Source: Christensenella timonensis (lineage in GTDB: Bacteria > Bacillota > Clostridia > Christensenellales > Christensenellaceae). From it: a DNA stretch of 64,000 bases. Position 1 is the first letter of the stretch; every line of letters starts with the position of its first letter. Location: assembly GCF_900087015.1 (NCBI RefSeq), contig NZ_FLKP01000002.1, positions 1,178,001-1,242,000 of the forward strand, given 5' to 3'. The notes beneath the pieces were generated by a model. The model was not told the origin of the DNA, did no database searches, and worked only from the letters and a program-made list of their open reading frames with translations. Below are positions 7,758 to 21,200 of this stretch, one piece after another. The translations under genes and the position numbers were made by a program.

Positions 7758-9233
7758 TTGAACGGACGTAGCCGGGTGTCAGGCAGATTGCGGACAGCAA
7801 TAGCGGTGCTGTGCGCATTATTTGCGTTATCGTTCACGCCGTATACATTCGCTGTGGAAACACCCCCGCCTTTCGCGGCGGAAACAGAAAGTGCCGATTC
7901 TGTTGATGAAAAAACAATACCGGACAATAATGGTATAGATCATGAAAATTCCATCCCCCCCGCACAAGCAACAGGCGGCAATATACAAATTACAACGATA
8001 GACCAGTTGCAGCGAATCGGACAGGATGAAGCATATCCCCTTGACGGAAATTATGAATTATTGAATGATATCGATGCGCAAAACCTGCCTTTCCAGCCCA
8101 TTGGCTCGAAGGAGCAGCCATTTACGGGCGTTTTTAACGGAAATGGATTTAAATTATCCAATGTCGAAATAAAATCAAAAGATGGGGTTTCGGGAATATT
8201 CGGATATTTTTGTGGCACTCTTTTTAGTTTAGACCTTCAAAATGTAAAAGTCAAGGTTACAGATATAACCGGTACTTTATTTGGAACTGTGGCCGGCGAA
8301 GCGGATGTTAGTAACGTTTTTATTACAGGAGAAATGACCGTTCCGGAAAATACGGAAATTGGGATTGCCGGTGGTTTGGCGGGGGCGATCGAGAGCGCCA
8401 AACGTTTTGAGAAAGCGGCGGCCTTTGTATCGATTCCACAGCAGAATAAACTGACGGGTGCGCTCGTGGGAAAGAGCAGTGCGCCATCAGAAGCGTTCAA
8501 AGATTGTATCTGGTCGTCCGTGTATGGGCAGGATAACGCCTTGGGGCTGGACAGCACGGTGAACGGCTCGGAGGGAATCGGAAAGATCGAGACAGACCCG
8601 AGGTATCTTACATTGATGCTTGGGGATGCGGGGGCGCTGGTTACGGCGAATATAGACCAGGCAGGACAATATGGCCTGGCCTTCAAAAATTTCTTTTTGG
8701 AAGATGAAACTATACTGGAAAAATCCGGTATGAATGATGGAAGCGTGCAAGTGAAGCCCAAAGCGGATATTGGCGCGACGCAGGTAATTGCGGTCTATGA
8801 GAAAGCTTATCGGGACGGGACGAAGGATGAAATCCGTTTTGCAACGCCGGTGATCATCTCAAAAGATATCAACGAGCCGGTACAGCTTGAACCGGTGGAT
8901 CCTGTCTTTCCGACACAAATCGAGGAAGTGAAAAAGCTCGATTCGATCCTGCCGACGGAGATCGAGGATAAAACGGTTGAAATCACGACGTGGAAACAGT
9001 TTAAAAATATCGGCAATACGGCGTACGACGAGCGGTACACCATGGAGGCGGATTATGTTTTGGGGGCGGATATCTTCGCTGACGGTGGGGAATTCAGCCC
9101 CATCGGGACGGAGGAAGATCCGTTTACAGGTACGTTTGATGGAAAAACATACAAGATTGATGTCACGGCAAACCCAGGCATTGATTTTGATGCGGATTAC
9201 AACGGATTGTTTGGGGTAGTAAGGCAGAAATGA
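7758..9233 (+). CDS. GLUG-repeat surface protein, apparently truncated
   Basis: The 491-residue product begins with TTG at 7758, chosen because GGGGAGG (7743-7749) lies 8 nt upstream and a signal peptide follows directly (RLRTAIAVLCALFALSF, cleavage near TFAVE). Upstream in-frame starts overlap site B and lack a ribosome site. A GLUG-type unit follows (DEAYPLDGNYELLNDID ... FTGVFNGNGFKLSN ... GIFGYF), then a beta-sandwich-like region. A second GLUG unit (FTGTFDGKTYK) is cut off after YNGLFGVV. It therefore looks like a shortened relative of the giant protein that follows. Its stop overlaps the next start (ATGA), implying translational coupling. No LPXTG, SLH or WxL anchor is visible. It is the first gene after the candidate phase switch. 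Confidence 0.75.
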   Translation: MNGRSRVSGRLRTAIAVLCALFALSFTPYTFAVETPPPFAAETESADSVDEKTIPDNNGIDHENSIPPAQATGGNIQITTIDQLQRIGQDEAYPLDGNYELLNDIDAQNLPFQPIGSKEQPFTGVFNGNGFKLSNVEIKSKDGVSGIFGYFCGTLFSLDLQNVKVKVTDITGTLFGTVAGEADVSNVFITGEMTVPENTEIGIAGGLAGAIESAKRFEKAAAFVSIPQQNKLTGALVGKSSAPSEAFKDCIWSSVYGQDNALGLDSTVNGSEGIGKIETDPRYLTLMLGDAGALVTANIDQAGQYGLAFKNFFLEDETILEKSGMNDGSVQVKPKADIGATQVIAVYEKAYRDGTKDEIRFATPVIISKDINEPVQLEPVDPVFPTQIEEVKKLDSILPTEIEDKTVEITTWKQFKNIGNTAYDERYTMEADYVLGADIFADGGEFSPIGTEEDPFTGTFDGKTYKIDVTANPGIDFDADYNGLFGVVRQK

Positions 9234-12200
9234 TGAAAGACTTGAGAAGCGTTAAAGGTTCAAAAGTCACAGATAAGAAAAGAAACAGGCGGGAACGGGT
9301 CAGAAGTATGACGGCGTTCTTGTTGGCGTTCGCGCTGATTTTCAGTATCGTGCCGACGGCGATGGCGGCTGAACTGCCGACGCAAATATCGGAAACGCAA
9401 GAATTGGAACCTTTAGGAAGCGAGGATATCGCAAACGGCACGAACGCATGGGAAAACGGCGTGCCCAAACAGTTACCCAAGGCGCAGATCAACAATTTGA
9501 ATGTGGTATCCTCGGCGGACGTGAAAGCGGCAGCGGATGCGGACGGGCGTATCCAGATCGACAGTTACGAAAAATTTAAGCGCATCGGGCACGACCCTGC
9601 CTACCCGCTTGACGCCTCGTACATCCAGACGGCGGACTTCAAGATACCGGACAATACCACCCATACGCCTATCGGGGACGGCAATACGCCGTTTACAGGT
9701 ACTTATGACGGCGGCGGGCATACCATCACCGGCGGACAAAATTTAGAAATGAACGTTGTATATCATAACGATTATGGTTATGCGGTTGGTTTGTTTGGAT
9801 CGGTGCAAAAAAATGCAAGGCTATGCAATTTTACGGTTTCCAATGTTGAATTCGCCGTATCATATACACAACAGGATATATCAGGCAATGATGTTGGCTA
9901 TACAGGTATTGTCATGGGTGCGGATCGCGATGAACCTGTCATAGAAAATATCCATGTGCAAAATTGCGGCGTCAGCGTTACTTCGGATTCAGTACGACTT
10001 GCGACCGGAGGTTTTGCGGGTTATGCTGCCGGAACGATCAAAGACTGCACCGTCAATAATACTTTCGTATCACATACAGGAGGCGCTGGAGCCACGCAAT
10101 ATCTGGGCGGCATGTTTGGAATTGGTAATGGTGGAACTGCATGGACGGTGAATAATTGCCATGTGAACGGCGGGCATGTCGAAGCGTTGAATGCCGAAAG
10201 CGGAAGTATATTAGTATCAGGATTTAGCGGGTCAACGGGAGGAGTCTACTCGGATTGTTCCACATCAGCGGATCTATACGCAGATACATCAAGCGATGTT
10301 TCGTTAGGCGGTTTTTTTTCGGCGCTCGCAGGAAATTCGCACATTACAAATTGTATTTCTACGTCAAAGATTTCCTATAATACAGCAAAGCCGCCCGCCA
10401 GATTATATCTTGGGGGCTTTCTGGCATCCGCCAGTTCAAACACAGCAGGCATGCAGCTTGAAAATAATTTGGCGATCAATTCCATCGAATATACTTTCGC
10501 GGGGAGCGGGGCCGCGGACGGGGGCAATATAGGCGGTTTTGTCGGACGACTTTCGGTTGCTCCGTCAGCATCTACTTTCAAAGGAAATTATTATTTCAAT
10601 AACGGCGGCGGTAATCTTCAAAACCGTACCGGAAAACTGGGCTCCTACATTGATGGAAATGAATTTGTAGACGCGGGCATTCATAAACTCGACACTACTG
10701 CCGAAGTTAGCCCTTTCCCCACGGAATTGAAATTTACTTCCCTGAACGCTCCCGCAAATATTTATTCCATGGGAGATATATTTGGTTATACGGATGTTTC
10801 GTATTCCATCAAAGACGGTACGGACCCACAGAACGCTTTTTCGCTCACTAATACGGCGGGCGATACGTCGCAATTGACGCAAACAAAGGCCGTCGCGCCA
10901 AACGAGCTGCCGACAGTTGTGGTGACGTATAACCGTGTCGGCGCAGCGTCTATTATAAAGGAAATCCCTGTTACAGAAGCGGTAATCGCCGTGCCGGACT
11001 ATGAGACATTTGCCAAAATCGGGCAGGACGCGGCCTATCCGCTTTCGGGCAGTTATTTGCAGACGGCGGACTGGACGATTCCCGACGGCACGACACATAC
11101 GCCGGTTGGTAACGCGACCACGCCGTTTTTGGGTACTTATGATGGCGGAGGCCGCATAATTACAGGCAGCGCAGGGTTTAAAATTAACAAAGCTATTGCG
11201 GGCGACGGTTCATATGAAATTGGTATATTTGGACATACTGCAAAAGCAACAATTAAAAACCTTACAATTAAAGATATTCATGTTGAGCAAACAGAAACAG
11301 ATATTGAGTACTGTGGGATACTGGCCGGATTCGTGCAGGGAACCGTTGAATCTGTAACGATAGTTGATTCCAGTATCAAGGTCAACATTACAAATACTGC
11401 CATAGCCAAAAATATAATAGTAGGTGGTTTAATAGGCATGGGCGTTGAAGCCACCATGAATAATTGCGTGGTAAAAAATACCAACGTAGATGTCACACCA
11501 GTCATTGGAGGGGGCAATTATGCCTATACCGGTTTACTTGCGGGCGTAGTAGCGATCGGAAATATAAATAACTCTGTTGGAGATGGCGGAACTGTTAAAG
11601 TGGATAACGCTGCATATCCGGGGGGAACCGTTCAGGGAAGCGTAATCGGGCAGATTGACTCAAATGTAAAAATTGCAAATACACACTGTTATAATACGCA
11701 AATTATAAGAGACGGCAACGCAACAACAAATTTCATAGGAGGCTTTGTTGCTGTAGAGGTAGGCGATAGTACAACTTTTGCAATTAGGAACTGCTCGACA
11801 ACCGCAACGTCGACCGCAAATGGAACAGATGGAGTATGCGGTGGTTTTATTGGTCGGCACGATATTACTGCTGCAAATATGGAAAACGCGTTTGTGAATA
11901 ATACGTTTACCGCTTCCGTGGGATATACAAATAAGGTTGGATCATTTTCTGCTACCCAGGATGGGGCGATCACCGATAATATGATCAAGCTCGTATCTGA
12001 CCCAACCCTCGCTACTCTCACCATCCAAAACCTCACCACTTCGCCCACGTCAACGCAATGGCTGAATGCGGCGGGAACCATGGACGTTTCGGCGGAAGTG
12101 ACCAGCACGCTTTCAGATGCGAAATATGTATTTATTGCAAGCAGCGAGGATGCGGACAGCTCTTCGGCGCTTATGATGCTTTCCGCAAACGGCGACCGCT

Positions 12201-15200
12201 TCACGGGTACGATCCCCGCAAGCGCGATGGAAAACATCATCGGCAGCGGTACGCTCTACCTGTGCGCGCAGACGAAGAACACAAGCGGCGCCCAGACCGC
12301 GCGCGCATCCCAGCCCATTACGGTTCTGCGCGATCCTTATTCGCCGCGCTTAAGCGGTATCAACAAAGAAGATATGCAGGACGGCACGATAAACATTTCG
12401 CTTAGCGCAACGGACAGCCAAAGCGGCGTTGCGGGCGTATATGCGGCAGCCTCAGATACGGACTATACGGCGGGACAGGTCGCCCTTACCTATAACGACA
12501 CGACAAAAAAATGGAGCGCGGCGCTCCCGGGCGGCACGTGGTATTTGTACGCCAAGGATAACGCGGGGAACATCAGCGCAGCTCCTGAAAAGATCGAAGC
12601 GGCGGTATCCGACTGGATTCCGGTCTATGACTATGACGATTTTAAAAAGATCGGCGTGGAAAAAGGCTATCCGCTTTCAGGAAAATATATCCAGATGGCG
12701 GACTTTAAGATCCCCGACAGCACGGTTCATACGCCAATAGGCAATGCGGACGCGCCTTTCGCCGGAATTTACAACGGCAACAATAAGACCATCACCGGCG
12801 GCAGGAATATGACGTGGAACAGCGTAGTATCAAAAACAGGAAATCTGTTCCCGGCGGCATATGCGACAGGACTATTCGGAGTCATGGATGGAAAGGTAAG
12901 CAGCCTTTCGTTAGATGGGTTTACGATCATCAATAAAAGCGCGCCCGCAGGGCAAACCTATATCGCCAGTTCTCTGGCGGGCTGTGTCGGTGGCGCGGTT
13001 GAAAACGTTACCGCTCAAAATATCACGATTGAAATCAACTCGGCCGCAACGGAATCGGATCGCGGCGGTAGGGCAGGCGCTCTGGCCGGTATCGTTATGG
13101 GCAGTAGTGCGAGCCTGAAGAACTGTCTTGTTGAAAATATTTCCATTGATATTGTGACTCCCGCTGCGATGATCAGTGCCGGCGGTCTCTGCGCGATGCT
13201 GATAGATGGCGCTTATGCCATAGACTGCACGGCGGCAAGCGGAACAATTAACGCGGGAGCCTGCCAAACCACGGGCGTAGGCGGCTTGATCGGCCATGTA
13301 TTCAGCGCAAAGGTAGAAAATTGTTACTCATCTGTGGATAGCGTAAACGCGGGGCTGACGTCTCCTGCAAACCTTATGTCGGTTGGCGGCCTGATCGGTC
13401 TGCAGTCAGATACCTATGCTGCCTCGTCGACGATCAATCATTGTGTTTCCAGCGGAAATATCACTGCTGTTCCGGCTTATGCAACTACAGCGAATGCCTA
13501 TCGGATCGGCGGTTTTATAGGTACGATCGCTGTTGCGACAGGTACGCCACTGGCATCGAATAACGCTGCATATGGCAAAATGAATATCACTGGCAACAGC
13601 GGCGGAGTCGGAAGCTTTTTCGGCGTTACAAATTGTACGACAGTGTCCTTTGCGGGGAACGTATGCGTAAACAATGGTTTTGGGAAAAGCGGATCGAGCT
13701 ATCCGGTTGCGGGGCTTACCGATAGTCATATCCGTTTTGTGGCAACGCCTGAACCCTCTGTTACGGACCTTAACATGCAGGAGTTAAACAGGGATTATAA
13801 TATCTCCTCTGCGGCGGAAGCGTTCGGCTATACCGCAAAGTGGAGCGTTGACAACCCGAAGTTTGAGCTTAACGCCACGGCAGGCGACAGCGTCTCCGTG
13901 CGGCAAATGGAGCCGCTTTCTTCGCCGGACGAAGCAGCGAATATCATGATCACTTACCAAAAGGGAACGACTTCAAGCGCCGCAACGGTTTCGCTCAAAG
14001 GCGTGATCGGCGTGCCGGATTACGATACCTTTAAATTGATCGGAAAAGGAAATTATGGTCTTGAACGTGGTTACTACCAAACGCAGGACTTCACCATTCC
14101 AAATAATACGGTTCACACGCCGATCGGAAGCTACGCCGCGCCATTCACGGGAACCTATGACGGCGGAAATCATACGGTAAAGGCAGGAGTTATTAGTTAC
14201 AATCTGGCGAATATTGTGCAAAATGATTTGAAAGGTGCATCGCTGTTTGGGACGGTAAGCGGGGGATTGCAAAATATCAATGTTGAAGGATTACACTATA
14301 CCTCTACTGCCGTAGAAGGGCAATATGTTGCAACAATAGTGTCAAGTCTCAGAAATGGAGGAAGACTTCTCAATTCGCATGTAAGAAATTGTGTATTGAA
14401 TATCGACACCGTTTCCTATGGCGGACTTATAATGAGCGCAATCGTGGGACATGCTTTTGATAATGCATATATCGAAGGATGTTCAGCTAATAATGTCACG
14501 CTAGAATCAAAATCGAAAGTAACAGGAGACGTTATAGTTGGCGGAGTTGCGGGCGTCAATAGAAGTTCCACAATAAAGAATTCAACAGCAAATACAAATA
14601 TTGATATTTCAGAGGGTTCTATTACACAAGGTTCTACTATAGTTGGCGGTTTCGTGGGGGATGCCCATGACAATGGACAGACAATCGATTGGCTGATCCA
14701 AAATTGTTCGGCAGATGGAACGATAGCTGTAAATGGGCTTGTAGGCACAACAACTTGTGGGGTTTATTTAGGAGGTTTTGCAGGGCATACCCAGCAAAAT
14801 TTTATGCCAGCCAGTCCTAAAATAGTAAACTCTCGGACAAACACTACGATTTCAAGCGATCTAATTGATGGTTCAGCAGTATTGATAAAATGTGGCGGTT
14901 TTATAGGCGGCAATGATATGGTGACGACCAAATCTGCGGCTGCATACTCCGGCAATACTTATACTGCAAGCTGTAAATATCCTAACCGCGTGAGCGCGAA
15001 TTCCACCACGCCGGATACAGGCAGCAATTTTGACGATTCCATGATCAAACTGATCGACGCTCCCATCACCATCAGTAACCTTATGCTCGACCCGCCGGAG
15101 GGCGCGTGGGCAAACGCGTCGCAGGGCGTAGGCGTACAGGCGGACGTCAAAACCACCTCGGACGTCACGGGCACGGTGCAAGTGTTTGTAGCGGCGGACG

Positions 15201-18200
15201 CAAACGAAACAAATCCGGCGAACGGAACGGAAATTTCAAAATCAACGAATCTTTTCATGCCGAATACATATAAGCTCGCGGGCGGCGCAGACGGCCTTTT
15301 TGGTTCGGGCGCCATGTACCTCATCGCGCAGGACGCGGACGATCCTACGGCCCGCCGCGCGACATACGGGTTTAATATCCTGCGCGACCTGTATTCACCG
15401 CGCATGGAAAACCTGTCGGCAAACAAAAACAACGCGGGAGGTTTTGACGTGAGCCTGGACGTGACCGATTCCCAGTCTGGAATGGGCTATGTTTTCGCGT
15501 CAAAAGATGCAAGCAATCCGGCGGAAGCAGGCAGGGTACAGCTTGCAAAGGCTTCTGACAATACGAACGCATGGTCTGGAAGCGTCGCCGTTCCGGCAAC
15601 GGGGGAGAAATGGTATATCTATGCGGTGGACAAGGCGGGCAATATGAGCACCGCGCCGCTTGTGGTGGATGACAGCGTCGCCGGACGTATCGAGATATGG
15701 ACGTACGACGATTTCAAGAAGATCGGCGTTGACCCTGCCTATCCGCTTTCGGGCAATTATATCCAGATGGCGGACTTTGTGATCCCTGACGGAACGACCC
15801 ATACGCCCATCGGCGACAGCGCAACCCCCTTCACCGGAACCTACGACGGCGGCAGCCACACCATCACCGGCGGCAGAAACATGACATGGAATACGGTTGG
15901 TGAAAAAAAGGCGGTAGGTTTATTTGGATATACTTCTGGCGTAGTAAAAAATCTGGATATTAAGGAATTTGATTTAGCGGTAGGCAATATTGAGCTTGTT
16001 GGTATCGTCGCGGGGCGATCGTCTGGCAAGTTAAGGAACGTACATGTAAAAGACAGCAGCGTGACAATCAGCACGATGGAAAGCATCAATCTGATTGCGA
16101 GCGGCGCCCTTGCCGGGGACATTCAAAACGGGGTTGTGACAGGATGTACTGCCACAAATGTGAACGTTAGTGTGGACGCGTCAGGAACAACATATATCTG
16201 CGCGGGTGGATTGTTTGGCGGCACAAATAACTCCGAAGCCATCGAAAATTGCGCCGTGACAGGAGGGGCGGTTGACACAAATGGAACGCAGACAGTATAT
16301 ATTGGCGGTTTTGTTGGCTATGCGTCTGCAAGCAAGTATTCAAATTGTAATACATCGGCAGACGTAACAGACATCGGCGGACTTGCGACCCAGCTCCGCG
16401 CGGGTGGGTTTGTCGGATCGGTTCAAAATAGTGTTTCCACATTTAACACCTGTACCACAACAGGAAAAGTTACATCGAATGGAAATAATACGGTTTCCTA
16501 TTTTGGCGGTTTTGCCGGATGGACTTTGAATGCTGCTCTCCGCTTTGAAAATTGCTCGACAACGGGTGCGATGAGCTATGCGGGCAGTGATACAAAGTAC
16601 TGTGCGGGATTTGTCGGTGTGAACTGGATGAACGCAGCTGCGGTGAAAAATGCGTTTAAGGGTAATACATATGTAAGCGCACAGTATCCCCGCGTAGGCA
16701 GTGGTTCAACGACCAATGAAACCAATGCGCCGGATGATATCAACGATACGACGATTCATATTTTGACCGACGCAGCCCCCACCCCCTCGCCGGTGAATAT
16801 CAAGACCCTTAACACGCCCGTCACGGTAGATTCCGTCGGCGACGACTTCGGTTATTACGGCGTAAAATGGGAATTTGAATATCCGGACTCTGTGAGGGAA
16901 TATTTCACGCTTTCGGCGGCGGAAGGCCAGCAGGTTAAGGTGACGCAAACGAAGGCGTGCCCCGCCCCGGCGGAGGTAACGCTTAAGGCAACGTATTCCA
17001 AAGTTGGGTATAACGACATTGCAAAAACGGTCAAGGTACGCGGCGTGGTCGCCGTGCCGGATTACGATACCTTTAAAAAGATCGGGGCAGATACGCAAAA
17101 CGGCTATTCGCTTGACCGGAGCTATTACCAAACGCAGGATTTCGCCATCCCCGCGAACACGGTACATACGCCGATCGGGAACCATATTGCTTCTTTCAGT
17201 GGAATTTATGATGGCGGTAATCATACGGTTACAGGCGGCGAGGGAATGAGCGCGGTTCCAACAACAGGTAATTCAGCAAGCGTATATACGATGGGGTTGT
17301 TCGGACATTTTACAGGTACGCTGAAAAACTGGAATGTCAAAAATGTGAGTATCGCCAACACGTCGAAAGAAACAAATTGGGGCGGAGTTGTCATTGGCGA
17401 CCTGATAAACGGAACAACAGAAAACGTTAGAGTCAGCGATTCCAAAGTAGAAATATACACCAGCGCAAACAACGGCCAAGCAGGCGCGCTGGTGGGTATC
17501 TCGCATGACGTCAATTCCATCATTAGAAATTGTACGGCAAAGAATAACGATGTCAAAGTCAATTTCAATAACGCCAGTTACAGCGCATTTGCGGGTGGAT
17601 TGGTTGGTTGTAACCAATATGGCGCGCAAATCTATGATTCTTCCGTTATCGGAGGGAATGTATCGGTCAATGGCAGCGCTATCGCAATTGAATCGGTTGG
17701 AGGATTGGTTGGAGAAAGCAACAGTAAGTTTACCATCGATAATTGCCATGTTGATGGAACGATCGTTTCGCTTGCAGGGAAGCTTGCAGCCACCGCAAAC
17801 CTAGGGGGATTTATAGGCAGTATCGATAGCGATTCAGCAGGACAGACGGTTACGAATTGCAGCACAACAGCGCAGTCGAGCATAAATGGGACGGCTGGAC
17901 GCGGCGGTGGATTTATTGGATACCATGTTATGACAACAGCAAACGCACAGGCAGCGTTTGCGGATAATACATTCAGTACGTCTGTCGGATATGCAAATAA
18001 GGTGGGAGCCTCGTCAGCGACGGTTGACGCCAATATCAGCGACAGCATGATCCGTCTTATCGATGACAACAACATCACGATTTCAAATATCACGCTCGAT
18101 CCGGCAGCGGATATTATCTGGATAAACGGAAACCAGAAGGTCGGCGTGAAAGCCAATGTCGCAAAAAGCAACGGTGTAACGGGTGATATTAGCGTATTTA

Positions 18201-21200
18201 TCTCGTCCGATCCAAATGCGGTAAGCGGAACGAATATGCGCGTCACTCCGGACGACGGCGTTTACGAGCTTGCGCAGGCGGCGGGCCTTATGGAAAGCGG
18301 GACGCAGTACGTAATCGCGAAAAACGCGGACAACAGCATGCGTGCATCTGCGCCGTTTACAATCCTGCGCGACATATATTCTCCGCACATCAGTAACGTA
18401 CAGCAACAAACGACGCAGGACAGACAAAATGTCAGCGCGGCTGTGATCGATTCGCAGTCGGGCGTTGCAAAGGTGTACGCCAGCCAGAACGCGACAAACG
18501 CGAAGCCGGAGGATGCGGGCAGTACGGCATTTGACCGTGTCGCGGCGGGCGATATATGGTCGGGTGTGCTTTCCGAAGGCACATGGTATATCTACGCGAT
18601 CGACCGCGTAGGTAATTTCAGCGATGTGCCCATAAAAGTGGATGTTAAGGCAAGCGGCTGGATACCGATCTATTCGTATGCGGATTTCAAGAAGATCGGC
18701 GTGGACGCGCTCTATCCGCTTGACGGCAAATACATCCAGATGAACGATTTCAAAATACCCGACGGCACGGAGCATACGCCGGTAGGCAATAATAATGCAG
18801 GCGAATACTTCACGGGAATTTATAACGGCAACCATTGCACGATCACCGGCGGAAAGAACATGACGTGGAAAGTGGTCGGAAGCGCAAAGCTGACTGGCCT
18901 GTTCGGATATATCGGTTCCGGAACGGTGATGGATCTATCCATACGCAAGGTCGCAATTGAAAGTACGGATGTGCTTCAGGCAGGGATTTTAGCGGCAGCG
19001 ATGGGTTCCGCAAAAATAAGCGGCGTATCAGTATCTGATAGCGCCATCAAGTGCGATACAAATACGACGGAGCAAACTTTTTTTGGCGGTCTCACAGGAA
19101 GCGTGTCGGCAAGCAGCTTTGAAAAATGCACTGTTGACGATACAAATATCGAAACGGTGAATGCACAGGTCAATATTGTACGCGTGGGCGGTTTCATTGG
19201 CTACGGCAGTCAAAGTACATTTACGGATTGCGCCGTGAACGGCGGTACGTTTAACGCGGCTTCGTCAAAGATCGCAAATGGACATTCGATCCTCGGTGGC
19301 TTTACAGCCGGAGGCCATGACGTTGTCTTCCGAAACTGCTCTACTTCCGCAGACGTACACAACGGCGGTTCCTATAACGTATATACCGGCGGCTTTGGCG
19401 GACTCGTGAGCAAAAGCACGACGGGGGAACTGGTATTTGAGAATTGTACCGCGTCCGGCAATATCACGACGGAAGATGCGTCGGGTCTTCAGGAAGCGGC
19501 CGGTTTTGTATCGACACTTGCCACAACCGCTTCAAAAGCAGGCTTCGTTAAGCCATTGTTCCAGAATTGCGCTGCCTTGGGTAAATTTGTGAAAATTGGC
19601 TCGGCCGGATTATCGAGCGTAATATCGGGGAGCTTTAATGGGCGCAACAGTATCATCTTGGATTCGACAGAGACTGCCGATTATGCGGGCGTTTTTGTGA
19701 ACAACGTCTGTACCAACACGACTTATGGGAAGGTCGCGCTGACCAATGCGTACAACGCCACCAATAATGCCGATATTGATAGGGGCATCACACTGCTCGC
19801 AACTCCACAGCCGTCTGTCTCTATCCTCAACATACACGAAATGGATAAAGATTACACGGTGCAGGGCGCGGCGCAGGCCTTTGGTTATACCGCGCACTGG
19901 AGCATCGATAATCCGAAGTTCCAGCTTTCAAACGTAGTTGGCGACAACGTAAATGTGCGCCAGTTAGTCCCGCTTGCAAACGGCAACGAAAAAGCAACGC
20001 TTACGGTCACCTACAGCAAAGCGGGGCAGGCGGATATTACGGCGGCGGTGGATATTCTCGGTGTGATTGGCGTACCTGATTTTGCCGCATTTGAAAAAGT
20101 CGGCAAAGATACCGCGAACGGCTACAACCTCGACCGCGGCTATTTGCAAACTGCGGATATTACCATTCCAGATAATACGGTGTGGACGCCGATCGCGCCC
20201 ACGGAAGCAACAAAATTTTCGGGAATATATGATGGCGGGAATTATACGCTTTATGCCCGGAATATAAGCTTCCCGGCAACAGGAAACGTCTATCCAAGCG
20301 GCGATATTTCTGCGTCAGCGCTGTTTGGTTGCGTCTACGGAACGGTTCAAAACATTACGGTATCCGGCCTGAAATATATGGCTGCTAATTTATCGCGTAA
20401 TCAAGAGGTTGCGCCGTTGGTCGCATTTCTTGGTACCGATGCGAAATTGATTAATGCGCACAGTAAAGATTGTACGCTCGATATGGGAGCCTATACAGGA
20501 TATCTCGTTATGGGTGGACTAGTAGCCGAGATGTACGATTCTTATGCAGAAAACTGTTCAAGTGATAACGTCACACTGATTGGGGGAACAACCGGAACAG
20601 GGGGTAACGCTTTTATTGGCGGGTTCCTTGGTTCAATGGATACCTGCACAGTAAAAAGCTCAACGGCAAACGCCAATATCACCTTGAATGGATCAAACAG
20701 CGGCCAAGTGTTTTTGGGTGGCTTTGGCGGCGCGGGGAATTCTACAAATGGGCCATGGCTGTTTGAAAATTGCAACGCCTCCGGTTCGATCACTGCAAAT
20801 GAAACTTTTAATGGCGCAAACGTGCAAGGGATTGGCGGATTTATCGGTTCCGTGTGGATGCCTACGACGTGCGCGGCTTCCATAAAGGATTGTTCTACTG
20901 TAACTCATATAACGAGTACGGTTGTCGATGGAAGCGTTACAAATGTCAAATGTGGTGGTTTTATAGGAAATAACGGACTTGTTTCCCTGACAGATAATGT
21001 ATATAGCAATAACACGTATACTGCGGCATGTAAATATTCCAATAAAGTTGGAAAAACTTCATCGGTTCCCGACGCTTCCATCACCGACTCGATGATCCGC
21101 CTCTTGGGCGACGACATCGAAATCACCGACATCCAGCAATATCCGGGCTATTGGACAAACGCGGCGGACGGCAGGACGGTCACGGCGACGATCAAGGCAA

